From NCBI GenBank assembly GCA_015143295.1, contig CM026561.1, positions 43,156,875 through 43,220,874 on the forward strand: DNA of 64,000 nt, read 5' to 3'. The position numbers and the translations under genes were made by a program. The DNA comes from Tetracentron sinense (taxonomy: Eukaryota; Streptophyta; Magnoliopsida; Trochodendrales; Trochodendraceae). This document shows, piece after piece, positions 1 to 11,952 of this stretch; within the stretch, counting starts at the first letter, position 1; the number at the start of each line of letters is the position of its first letter. A model generated the notes under the pieces. The model was not told the origin of the DNA and made no database searches. It saw only the letters and a list, made by a program, of their open reading frames with translations.

Positions 1-3000
1 CAGTGGAGGTCAGTGTTATTTACCGTTCATTTATATGTTATTTCTTGTCTCCGATTTCATTTGTCTATGTGCAGATATAAATGTATCTATACATCCGCAT
101 TAACATGTTTATTATATTATTTTCTATTTTATCTTCTGCTTTCATTTCGAACGGAAATGGATTTTTTATTCTAATGCTTAGTTTTGAATCTCATGGTTGT
201 GTTTTTTTTAATGGTAGTGTCCAGATACCAATTACTTGTTTATGGGAGATTATGTGGACCGTGGGTATTATTCAGTCGAAACTGTGACGGTAAGTATGAG
301 TTGAACTAGTCCATTTGCTTGTTTTACTCCTGTCTCGAAAAAGAGCAGTGTAGAAGGGCTATAAGTATATACTGGTACTCACATAACTGGGGACATATAT
401 GCACATGCACAGCACAGATACTTGCACAAGGCATTCATGAAATACCACTTCCGCTACTAGTTTGAAGCTGGTTTTGTCAATTGTTAGTAGAATTATTTGT
501 TTTTACTGAATACATACAACATTTTTATTGAATTCATATAGCATAGTACGCAACATAATCAATATCAAAATAGAAATGATAACATAAACATCAGAATGGA
601 AACACTCAATAAAAATAATGGAATTAAAAGACTCATCCATTTGTGGAATTTATGTCTTAAAAAAAAAAAGAATAATTATAAACTTTTTTGTTTTGCGTAT
701 TGCTGAGCTAAGAAGGCCATCATCTTATATCTCTTGAAGTTTCCCTAAAAAATGAAATTCAGTTGGATCTTAATCATAATATCTATTTTAGTTTTTATCA
801 CTTTGTTGCTAATTTTTAGATTGTAATCCAATGTTTTATTGGTTTCTTTAAAATATTTATGCCCCTTTCATGTATATTGTCTTATTTAACAGTTTGGAGC
901 ATATCCAAATAATGACAATAGTTATCTTGATAACAGGATCAAGTTGCTTTGAACAATAGATAGTCTTCTCTTCCATTTTGTTTGATAGAGAAAAGGGCTA
1001 CAAGATGAGTCCATAGGACAAAGCGGAATAACTACATACATGTTGATATTCAAACATTAATCTCATCATCAGAGAATGAAAGATCCTTTTCAGAATTCAG
1101 AAACATGGTTGCAGTGCATCTGTTCTGGATAGCTCATGCTATCTATGATCAGTTTACCTCTGTTTACTGGATGGATCGCACCCATCTCATTTTGGAGTTC
1201 TTATATGCAAAAAGATTCTGAATGAATTTTCTTGGATATGATTTGTTGCAAGTTGCTATTTGAAGTTGAGGTTAAGCGGTTGCTATAAAACATGCATATT
1301 CATGCTTGTGTCTAGATTAATATGTGTTCATTACTACTTTACTAGTGCAATCGGGAATGTACAAGTAATCTTATAGATGGATCAAAAACGGTTTTATATT
1401 ATTTTATTCTATTTTATTTTTGTTTTAAAACTCTTTTGGGGATTCAATGATAAAGGAAACTTACATTAAAAATGGGGTAACTTAAAGTGGTCATGATAAA
1501 TCCACACTGTAATTCGAGTGTTGAAAACTTGAAATTATCTCAGTCTTAAGTGTGGTCATACTCATGCAGTCAGCTTTGTAGTACTTGACTATTTTGGTGA
1601 TACTTATTTAGCTAATTTATTCAGCTCCTGGTGGCCCTGAAAGTGCGCTATTCTCAACGAATTACTATTCTTAGAGGGAATCATGAGAGTCGTCAGGTAT
1701 ACTCTTCTAACCAATCATTTTCTTTTATGTTTCCCCTTGTTTGTCATATGGGGGTCATTATTCCCGTGGTTAGGTATTGATGTAGGATGACCTTCTCTGA
1801 AAGCTACGGTAGCTCTAGTCTTCTCTTCTCCTCTTTTATTTATCGATGGCTGCAGGGTGGCTCGGGTCCTGGTATTACTCAATAAACAAACTACCACCTA
1901 CCTACTCCACATGGCCAATCACATAGGCTTGACTTATTTCGTTCTCATGTAGCTACTTTGTCTTGTTCCATATGAGCTGTAGTATGTTATAGTTTTAACT
2001 TCTTGTGAAGCATATTCTTTTATGGATGAGCTGAATATTGTTTTACATTTTCCTTTGCAGATTACACAAGTATATGGCTTTTATGACGAATGCCTACGAA
2101 AGTGAGTTTCTTTTGTGCATCCTTCTGTTGGAGGTTTCAACAGAATGAACATATTCTATCCCCGAGTTTATGTGCATGTAAACTCAGTTTGTTCCAGTTT
2201 AGTCAAAATTTTGCCTAGGCTATGCCTAGGCCATTGCCTCGCCTAGCTAGAACCCTTATCGCCTAGACCATAGTCTAGGTGGGCACTCAGTAAATCGTAT
2301 ATACTATTAAATAATATAAACAAAAGGAGTAAATTGTAATTGCCTAGGCATCGCCTCGCCTAGAGAACAAAGAACCCCATATCACCTAGACGCTTTGATT
2401 ACACTGGTTTGTTCTCATATTTCTAATTGTATCTTGATTATATTTATGATAGGAAATGAAATTCACCGAGAAAAAATGAAAAAATATAGAATAAACATAT
2501 TTTATTACTTGCTTCAATTTTTGAAAGAAAGTTGGAATTTCTCTAGATAACCTTCTACGTTATTTCTAATGTCACCTGGATGATAACTGATAAGGTTTCC
2601 TACACCATTTGTGTATATGCTATCATGAATGTTATGGTGCTGGAGTAAAAAATATTTCTTATAACTTATGTTGCATAGACACGGACACGGGTGTAGGTGT
2701 CAGACTTGGATACAGAGTGTCAAAACGGCAAACCCCCCAAAAAGATTCGACATAGGAGACGATTTTTATTTTAAAACTTACTTTACTTTAAACGTCATCT
2801 AGATAATACTATATGAGATTAGAAATAAAACAAATTTGATATAAAAGCAAAATTATATGCAAACAACGCTAATTAATGTATTACACACTACAGTTCATCA
2901 AACAACATAAATATGACATAAACTAAAGCAAATAAACTAATGAACTAATGAGTATATATTAATCATAATGTTAATGCTAATTTCAAAGATGATTAATTTA

Positions 3001-6000
3001 AAATATGTTATGTGATCCAAATTCAGCCCATTGACACCTCTATTACTCTCTCGTTCTCTCCTCATTTCCTTTTTCTCTTACAAGGATAAGTAATTCTTTT
3101 ATTTTTTCTTTATTTTTTTGTGTTGAAAACAAATGGATCGTTATTCTTCACATCTTTCCCTACTGACTTCTCTTTTCTGATGATGAGAGTTAGGTATTTT
3201 TTTTTGGAAAATACATGTTAATTTTATTCAGTTGTAACCTTTTTTGTATAACACTAAACGTTTATGGGTATCAGGCATGTTCGTGTCCCTTTGTGTCCAA
3301 CATGCATAGATTTTTTTTGATATGAGTCGCAATACTCATGGTGTGTTAATGATCAAAAAAATAAAACAAAAAATATTCATGTTTGTGTTCACATGTTTCA
3401 ACACATGACACATCTGTTGTCTTAAAGAATCCGCGTAACATAGCTTATAATTAAATCTCTGTGGGATCTGTAACCTGTTATAATTTCACGTATTTTTTAA
3501 TCTTTCTTTCCTCTTTTTCTTATTTAATTGCCTCCTTACCGAATTCGTATGGTCTGGTACTAACTTGGCCAAATAAATGCCATGTTTGCATGATGCCTAT
3601 ATTGATTGGAACTAGTCACTTGTGTAAGGGTAACCTTCGGGTATCTGCACCGTAAACTACTTGTATTGATATGCACTTTAGTTAACTTAGTTTAGATTTA
3701 AAAAATCCTACCTACGATTCATACTTACTGGTGGTTGTTGACATGGTGTGTCCCTACCAGAGAACATCTTAGGCTTCTAAATTTTCAGAGGGGTTTATAT
3801 GTATATACATGTTTGTGTAATTATTTACATACACACAAGCATGCTTATGGGACATTCTCAGCGGTTTTTGTTGACTTGGTGCTACCCCATCATAGAAACT
3901 GTGAGAGGAATATGCATATGGATAGTTGGATACATGCTTATGTTTACATATACACATAACTTTGTTATGATATGATTAAAATTTCATTCTATACGTCTTT
4001 GTCTAGAGACTCTGGACTTAAGGTCTTTTAAAGTTGCCACATCTAATTTCTTTTGACCATGTCTAGCATTTGCACGTGTTTTCAGAACTTCTGATCCAAG
4101 CTAGATAGTTTTTTACTTTTTTTTAGTATGTACTATTTACAAAAGTGTCAATATGATTGGCCATTTTATGTGCTATTGGGATGTGTACTAGCTAGGAAGC
4201 AAGGCTTTAATTTTGGTGATTTTCTCATTCTGAAAAAGAATTAATTTTCAAAAGTTTTGATTCCTATAATCAATTCTGTGCAGAGAATCTGTTTGGCAAC
4301 TGTCAGTCATAATCAATTATGAAGAAAATAAACAATAGAATTACGTTTGGATGATTTTTTAAAATCATTCTAGGTATTAAATATGGTTATAATCATCAAC
4401 ACATTATGAATGTCATAAAATACCTAAAATCTTATTATGTCCCATTTATCTCGTTCGTTTTCACGCTTATCTTGTTTGTTTTAAGCGCATTTATCATATT
4501 TAATTTTGAGAAGCTGCTTTTTTTTTGTTCCACTAAATTTGTGCCAAAAACGGAACCATTCTTAAAATCGTTCGCTAAAAATAGGTGCCAAGTGCGTTTT
4601 CGCCGTTTCTTTTTCCGGGATAAGGGAAATCGTTCATGAGGAACGATGCCAAACGACCCTTATGTTTCACGGGAATCTCAACACTTTTAAGATGGAAAAT
4701 TTGCAAGGAAGTTTGAGTTTGATAATATTTTACAGTTGTAGGGAAAATTTAGGTAAATCATTAAATTCTCAGTGTAACTCGAGGAAATGTCAAACGAGAC
4801 ATGAATTACACACTCAGAACTCAAAACAATACAAAACCCAACCATTTGCATTGCAATTGACAAATTTTGGGCCAACACTACTCGATGACGGGCATATGTG
4901 ATATTCTGATATACAATAGTCATATTAAAAAAGTAAGCAAGCTCAAATAATTCAAAGATCAATCTACACTCCTTGTTCCTCCCTTGTCTTTCTATCGATT
5001 CAAGCACAACACAGCAAACAAGGTAATGAAAATTTCATCATTAAAAAAGTACACATGCATGAATGGTAGAGCAGAAGTCTCAATTAACGCATTAGACCTT
5101 ATTATATTATTAACCCTAATGTCAAATATTATTTAAGCATGAGTCCGTCATCTAGAGAATGTGTTTTAGTATTGTATTCATTTCATTAATTATATTGTAG
5201 AATGGAATCTCCAGTGCTGTGATCTGGAAATGTTCAACGAACATTTAGAAGCTGTTATATTTACTTGTGTGGAATCATGGAGAGCAATACATTTTCCTCT
5301 TGTTGCTCTTTGCACATCTCTCTGTAGGATACATAATTCTTATTATTCATTTACAGGTATGGCAATGCTAACGTTTGGAAGATCTTTACGGACCTTTTTG
5401 ACTATTTTCCATTGACTGCCCTGGTTAGTAGGATTTTTATCCCTCTTGTATCTTTCTCTGGGTTCTAATTTCATTCTGGGTGGTGGTTACTGCTGTGTTT
5501 ATCTATCACAATTTCACAATTCACAAGCACTTGCTTATAACATGGTACCAAAGATTGTCCTTTTTGTTTCCACCCCACCTCCTTGTTTTGGGTAATAACA
5601 AAAGTGTATAGGTATTATAGAAAATTTAAGTACAAGAAAATCGAAGAAAAAAGTTTCGGAAAGAGAGTTTTCTATGAACAGTTTCTAAAATACAAGAAAG
5701 TACAACAATTAGGATGTTTTTTTTTTTTCCTGTCTTTTATTTGCGAGTTTTTTTTTGGTTTTGGAAATAATTATCAGGAACTCCATTTTTATATTCACTT
5801 GGGCGCTTATTGTACTGGTACCCTGTTTACCCCTGGTGCTTAATTGCTTGCTTGCTTTCTGTGTGCAGTTAATGTACATTTAAGTGGTGTTTGGAATTTT
5901 ATATGATAAAATAAGTAACAAAAATTTATTAGGGGCAAGAAAATCACTTATAAAGCTTTCTATTACTAATGTTTGGCTCACAATTGGGCTGGATGGCTGG

Positions 6001-7897
6001 CATTTAAGAGTACATACTGGATGACTGGCATTTTGAGAGTACGATATGTACTATATTAATTTTTGTCTCAGCTCATGATATGATCAAGGTGTTTTCCATG
6101 TATTAGAGTAATATCTGCCATTGTGGAGTAACCCGTGGTTGCATTTGACAGACATTTTGGAGGGTGTCCTGAATTTGTGCAAGTGGTCTAAAGAAAGTGT
6201 AAGGTGTGGTATCAGGTAATCACAAGAGTTCAGTGGCAGTAGAAGTAGAAATTTTAGATTATAGTGGGTATCTGTGAGATGTTGGGACCAAAGAAGATGG
6301 GTTGAAATAAATAAATAAATTTCCAAATATAATATAATATATTTAGAAAAGAAGAAATTAATAAAAAAAAAAAAAAAAAAAGTAAAAAGGGTGAAGTGAT
6401 ACAAAAAGAATGATCAATATGTAGAATCAGAACAAGTGATTACAGAGATTCGCGCAGGAACATCCACTTTGAATTTTAAAGAGAGTTATATTTGATTATA
6501 GTGGGTATCTGTGAGATGGTGCGGCCAAAGAAGATAGGATTTAGGCTTGGGGATGGGAGTGTGGTGGTAGAAGTAGAAATTTTAGATTATAGTGGGTATC
6601 TGTGAGATGTTGGGACCAAAGAAGATAGGGTTGAAATAAATAAATAATAAATTTCCAAATATAATATGATCTATTTAGAAAAGAAGAAATTAATAAAAAT
6701 AAATAAATAAAAAGTAAAAAGGGTGAAGTGATACAAAAATAATGATCAATATGTAGAATCAGAACAAGCAATATGTAGAATCAGAACAAGTGATTGCTGA
6801 GATTCGCGCAGGAACATCCACTTTGAATTTTAAAGGGAGTTATATTTGATTATAGTGGGTATCTATGAGGTGGTGGGACCAAAGAAGATAGGGTTAGGCT
6901 TGGGGATGGGAGTGGTTGGACTTCGATGCTATTATCAATTTTGTTGTTTCAGTGACTTCATTATATTCCTTCTTCCTTGATATAAATGAAGTTATATTAG
7001 ATTTTGCGAAAATACATGGGCTTTACACAGACCACTGGATTATTCAGCTAATTAGTCAGGAGCATTTTCAGCACCATTACATGTGAGAGAAGAAATTCAT
7101 ATGGCAAGAACATTCATGGTTATGCTTAAAAAGAAATTTGTGCCAAGGACAATTCATGGTTATGCTTGAACGTGCTCCCATAGTTGTCAAGGCGACATAC
7201 CTCATGGATGCCTGAGGCGTCGTCTGATGAACTTTTTGCTGCAGACATCCCCCTAACATGAGATCTATGTATGCCGCATTTCCTTGAATAAGGGGCCTTG
7301 TAATTCATATAAATTACAAAATCTATATTGTTAAGGTACACTTTGATAGACCCATCCTTGGAGACCATTCGAGGATTTCAAGTGTTGGGAATTAAAAAAA
7401 ATAGAACGAAAAAACAAAGTCAAAGGAGGAGAGAGAGATTATAAAAGATAAAAAATAGAAAGAAACAATAGTCTACGTAACAACTGAACATGAGAAGAAG
7501 ATGAGAGAGAGAGCGTAGGATTGAATAAATAACAAAAAAAAAACCTCCGATCAATGTGACGTCGAACATGAGAGAGACACGAGAGGGGGAGAGAGGGAAA
7601 GGCCATACATCTTACTCTCATTTCTTCTTTCTTCCTTTTTCTTGATTATACTTGAGAAAAGTAATAAAAAATATATAATTGGTAAAATATATAATTATGA
7701 GTTTGTACTTATTTAAATTATAAAAGACTTAATTAAATATGGGTTTATGAGAATTTTGAGGGTCGTAGAAGAAATTTGAGGCATTTAAAAGCCTTTTTAA
7801 AAAATTATTGGACCGCTTGAGCCGACTTGTGTGCTTGGTCGCTTAGGTGACGCTTATAACAACCAAGCAAAAGCAGATGAGGATCATATGGTCCACC

Positions 7898-7941
<44 letters not shown>

Positions 7942-9923
7942 AAGATAACATGAGGGAAACATATTTGACACTATTCCTTTCTTCTTCTATCTGCGAATCT
8001 TTTTTTTTTTTAATATACAGACCCTAACATATTATGTGGTAAAAAACATTAAAAGTATATAAAATAACATATTTTTTGTTTACCAAGCTACTATATTCAA
8101 ATAAAGTAACTTTTATATCTTTAAACAATAATAATATTACATATGTCACATTTATAATAATGACTGCTTGAGGTGGCTAGTCGCCTGAGCCCAACAGAGC
8201 GTTTGGTTGCCTAGGCGACCGCTTGAGGCGACACCTTTAACAACTGTGTGCTCCATTTAGTAATTTCCAGTGTGCCAGTTCTTTAGAAACCCAATAATTT
8301 GCTTGAGCAAATTATGCCCGGAACACTTGATCCTTCCAACGGTGCAAAAGCTTCGGCCTTGATAGTGGTCGTAATTGGTTCCTAGTAGAACTCTACAATG
8401 ATTTCTTTTTATCATCTTTCAAGACCCAGCAAGGCCTTGATGGTTTGGGATTGCGCAACTACTTGGTTTCGGAAAGCTTCCTTGTTGTCTAGGGAAATGT
8501 TGAGATGGAATTCATGGATTTTGTTACTTGAAGAAACACACCAAATTAAGGATCTGTTTGTATTTTAACATGTAATATTTTAAGATACCACTTTGTTACT
8601 CCCCAATGTCCGCATGTACCTAATAACAGACATGGGTGGAGTTCTTTGTAGAGTCTTTTCCTTCCTTCAAAGAGCATGGGATGCTCGCATATCATCTTGC
8701 TAGGGATGATCCATTCCATGCTTTCAGCACTAGGAAGTGCTCCGAATTTCATATTTAAAAAAAATATTTATTTATTATTTTGTGGCCTAGCAATAGAATA
8801 TAGTTAGTTGAGTACATTTGCAGAACAACACAAGGAACATGCAACAGTGATGAAATTTTCTGTTTGAAGAGATCAAAATCTCATCTTATTTATCAAGCTG
8901 TTAAACTGTACATTTGGTTTATCAAATTAAATTAGCTACTTGGCTTCAGTAGAATCTCCAATGCTATTAAGAATTTCATGGCGTGGCTGTTCTGGCTAGT
9001 ATATTTTGTGGTGGTTGCCAAACTAAATTGGGGCTGATTAGCAGCTCGACACTGAGTCCATCATGGTCATTCTTTCGGTTGTTGGTTTCGAGTCATTGAT
9101 ATTTTTACATCAACATCTAAATGTTCTTGTCTTTTAAAGGTTGAATCAGAAATATTTTGTCTGCATGGTGGATTGTCTCCGTCTATTGAGACCCTTGATA
9201 ACATACGGAATTTTGATCGTGTTCAAGAAGTTCCTCATGAAGGACCAATGTGTGATCTCTTATGGTCTGACCCAGATGACCGCTGTGGTTGGGGTATCTC
9301 TCCCCGCGGTGCTGGATATACTTTTGGTCAAGTAACTTGCTCTTCTTATCCCTTCAGCTCTTCTCTTGTTCCTCCTAAAGAATATTCACAATCTCGGACG
9401 CAGCTTTCAATTGTATTTGTTTTTGCAGGACATTTCTGAGCAATTCAACCATACCAACAACTTAAACCTGATTGCTAGAGCTCATCAGCTGGTTATGGAG
9501 GGATACAACTGGGGACATGTAACTACTCTTTCTCCCTTTGGGGCTTCCTTTGACTTTGTTATTTTGTATAGAAAAGGTTAAGTTTGCAGATTTGACGTCT
9601 TGCCGCTGACAGGAACAAAAGGTGGTTACCATATTTAGTGCACCTAATTATTGTTATCGCTGTGGAAACATGGCATCTATCTTGGAAGTTGATGACTGCA
9701 AAGGACACACATTCATCCAGGTCTCTCTCTCTCTCTCATGCACTCACAAATACATCGCTTTTCTTTTACAATATGGTTAACTATCTTGGCTTAGTCGTTA
9801 GGTGCATGGCGTTGCAAAACAGAAACCTGAAAAACCTGATTTGTTTATGCTTTGCAGTTTGAGCCAGCTCCAAGGAGAGGAGAGCCAGATGTAACTCGCA
9901 GAACACCTGATTACTTCCTGTGA
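1..9923 (+). CDS. PP2A: PP2A catalytic subunit, subfamily I (5'-truncated by window edge)
   Basis: Serine/threonine protein phosphatase 2A catalytic subunit, the dimetal enzyme of the PP2A holoenzyme in cytosol and nucleus. Seen exons: 218-289, 1625-1696, 2061-2101, 5357-5423, 9140-9331, 9429-9518, 9613-9720, 9858-9923, all with GT..AG borders; they join in frame to 235 residues that correspond to residues 72-306 of the usual 306-residue plant protein. Visible landmarks are GDYVDRG (metal ligand D82), GNHES (N114, H115), LHGG (H164), RAHQ (H238), [11 protein letters not shown], and the C-terminal TPDYFL tail whose last Leu is carboxymethylated in the family. VESEIF and MEGYNWGH point to the PP2A-1/-2/-5 type rather than PP2A-3/-4. 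Positions 1-217 are intron; exons for residues 1-71 lie outside. Introns 3 (3.3 kb) and 4 (3.7 kb) are swollen by repeats. No coding lesion seen. Confidence 0.97.
2205..2400. repeat. GCCTAGGC-rich repeat in PP2A intron 3
   Basis: Two neighbouring blocks rich in the palindrome GCCTAGGC and in TCGCCTAG, separated by an AT-rich spacer (roughly 2207-2280 and 2338-2395). The same CGCC/GGCG-rich vocabulary occurs at the ends of the element at 7180-8247, so this is probably a relic of a related inverted-repeat element. Nothing coding is seen. Confidence 0.4.
4285..4660. repeat. Probable degenerate MITE in PP2A intron 3
   Basis: The stretch begins near GTTTGGCAACTG (4291) and ends near GATGCCAAACGAC (4645), short inverted ends typical of plant MITEs that abort a 'gtttggca' terminus. 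Similar wording recurs at 44490-44660 downstream of the transporter gene. Ends and target duplication could not be fixed by eye. Confidence 0.3.
6225..6920. repeat. Imperfect long tandem repeat in PP2A intron 4
   Basis: A core reading TTATAGTGGGTATCTGTGAG occurs near 6258, 6496, 6587 and, with changes, 6852. Two larger units overlap it: about 6239-6420 is repeated at 6567-6745 (period 328), and about 6467-6563 is repeated at 6817-6913 (period 350). This is a complex local duplication, purely intronic. Confidence 0.75.
7180..8247. mobile_element. Candidate hAT-like non-autonomous TIR element in PP2A intron 4
   Basis: About 1.07 kb bounded by inverted ends: left ATAGTTGTCAAGGCGAC, right (reverse complement) ACAGTTGTTAAAGGTGTCG, followed inward by GGCG/CGCC-rich sequence on both sides. 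It is flanked by a near-perfect 8-bp direct repeat, GTGCTCCC at 7172-7179 and GTGCTCCA at 8248-8255. An 8-bp target duplication suits the hAT superfamily. No transposase reading frame is seen, so it would be non-autonomous. It contains a (GA)n tract at 7904-7939. Confidence 0.5.
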
Positions 9924-10800
9924 TGCAGCCACTTTTGAGTTGCTGATTTCCAGCAGCAAGTATCTGCTTATGTCGCAGATCCTTGTCAAGAGTTGTTTAT
10001 CAAATTTAAGATTTACAATTTCAACCTGCTATGCTTTGGTGATGGTGTAGGGATCCAAAAGCATGTAAAGTGGGCAGGTGAGGTTTCCTTCGATTTGGTA
10101 ACCTTCGAAACTGTGCTGGGTTTCCTTGAAGGGGGAAGTAGAGATCTGGTGATGCTGAGGCCTAATGTATCATTTCCAGCAAAACATGTGGTATTTTTTC
10201 CATATTTATTTATTTTTCTCTTTTTTTCTCTTCTCTTTTCTTTTTTTGGGGTTTGTTGAGGGAAGATGAGGATTCTATATTTATTGGGTGTTTTTTTATC
10301 CTTTTTTTAACCTAATCTTCACTGGATTTGATTGATTTCAAACAGTTGTTTTTATATCGATGCTTCTTTTCTCCAGCATTTGGTCGTTCTAGGAAAGTTC
10401 TGTATTGATGTTCCCCTCAACACCACATGTTTAAGTTGTTTTTTTTGCTCCAAGACAATTCACCGAAATGGAATAGGGGAGGAACTGCCTTTGGTCTTGA
10501 AATCATGGAGTGTCAATCCAGTTGAAAAGAACAATAGGATTATAGCTGCCAAATTTACGGAACTTAACTGCATTATGTTTGGATTTTATTTGGCAGAAGG
10601 ATTCAGGCTGACCAAAGTGAATCTCGTATTCATGACATGCCCTTGGTGTCCCTGGATTGCAGCGAATTCGGGGGGACATTTAGTGGAGCTTAAGCTTTGT
10701 GATATGAATTGTTTGATAAACGGCCCTAGTTTAATAAAGTGTTGCATCTCTATTCTTTTTTTTGTAGCCCACCTTGGGGCTTTGATGTACTGTGCGGTTA
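9924..10800 (+). other. PP2A 3' UTR and flank
   Basis: Sequence downstream of the PP2A stop. AATAAA at 10733-10738 is a plausible polyadenylation signal. An open frame of about 157 codons at 10332-10805 has no recognisable domain and lies wholly in this putative UTR, so it is not called as a gene. Confidence 0.5.
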
Positions 10801-11952
10801 GTTAGTGACAGGTGTAGCTTCACTTAAAGGAGATATAGAATTGATACCAGCTTGCTTTCATTGGGAGTGCACCTTTACCATCCTAGTTAAGAGGGGCAGG
10901 TGCGCGCAGCTCTGTTTGAATAATTGATTCATGCAAAGTATTTCATTTTGATTTGGACATGGAAGTTAGCTAGTTGTTGCAATCGTTTGGATTAAAAGTT
11001 GGGGAGTGGCAGAGTAATTTATATTTGGGGCAATGGAGGAGGTTACCCTTATAATTTTGGCAAGGGCAAACGAAAACTGTGGAGTCGTTTTGAGGCTGCA
11101 TAATGGTGAGATGTCATGATGTGTTTGTGTGTGAGAGAGAGATTCACATGGTTAATTGTCTATTTAGAGTCGTAATTATTAGTTGAGTTGACCTAATTTA
11201 TATTAGTTAAAATCTTTAATTATTAATAAAACCCCCAATATTAGGTCTGTTTTTGTAAATGCCTATGAATTGTTTGAGATCATTTACAGTATGTAGTGTT
11301 TTTCTTCCAAGATTGTAATTTTTTTTCACATTTGTTTATGCATTGAAAAGAAAAGCTGAAACAAATAATCTAAATCACAAGATGCCTAAACAAACCTGAA
11401 GGAATTAGGGTCAAATTGATGCCTATTATTAAAAGCTAGACCAAATACAAAAGTTGAAAACATTTGACTCTTTTGACAATGTCTCTAATGTTGTTGGCAT
11501 CCGGACATAAGGAGGTCTGGTTTGAGTTCAAAAAATTCTAATGAACTGCTAGATTGGATGGGTTCTTTTTTCCCAGCACCTATGTTCCGGTAAACAGCAC
11601 AGGTTCTTGCAAAGAAAGGGCTCTTACACTAGGATTTTGAGCATGATAAAGAAAGGGTTCTTGCAACCTATTGAATTGTTCGAATCTGTCGATGATCTGC
11701 TTAACTCAATAGGAAAAAGCTTACCATTTACATAGACATTTGAAACCAACGACCCGGTCTGACCAAATCGTGCTTGTAACAGGTTAGCTCGAAAACACAA
11801 GGCATGCAGATTTCCTTGAATTAGTAAGAACATTTGATCTGCAAAAATCAATACAAAAACATTCCTATTGCAATCTCATAGGACTTGAGAACAATCAAAG
11901 GTGGCAGTTAATAGCTTACAATAATGCACATTAAGTCATTTTCCCTCATTTT
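10801..11952. other. Convergent intergenic interval PP2A / LPP-delta
   Basis: Gene-free stretch between the two tail-to-tail genes; its right part should hold the 3' UTR of the minus-strand phosphatase gene. Nothing else recognisable. Confidence 0.6.

Noticed and set aside
4687..5007. 106-codon minus-strand open frame in PP2A intron 3
   Set aside because: No domain, inside an intron, base composition like the surrounding non-coding DNA.
10332..10805. 157-codon open frame downstream of PP2A
   Set aside because: No recognisable domain, lies in the expected 3' UTR with a polyadenylation signal inside it.
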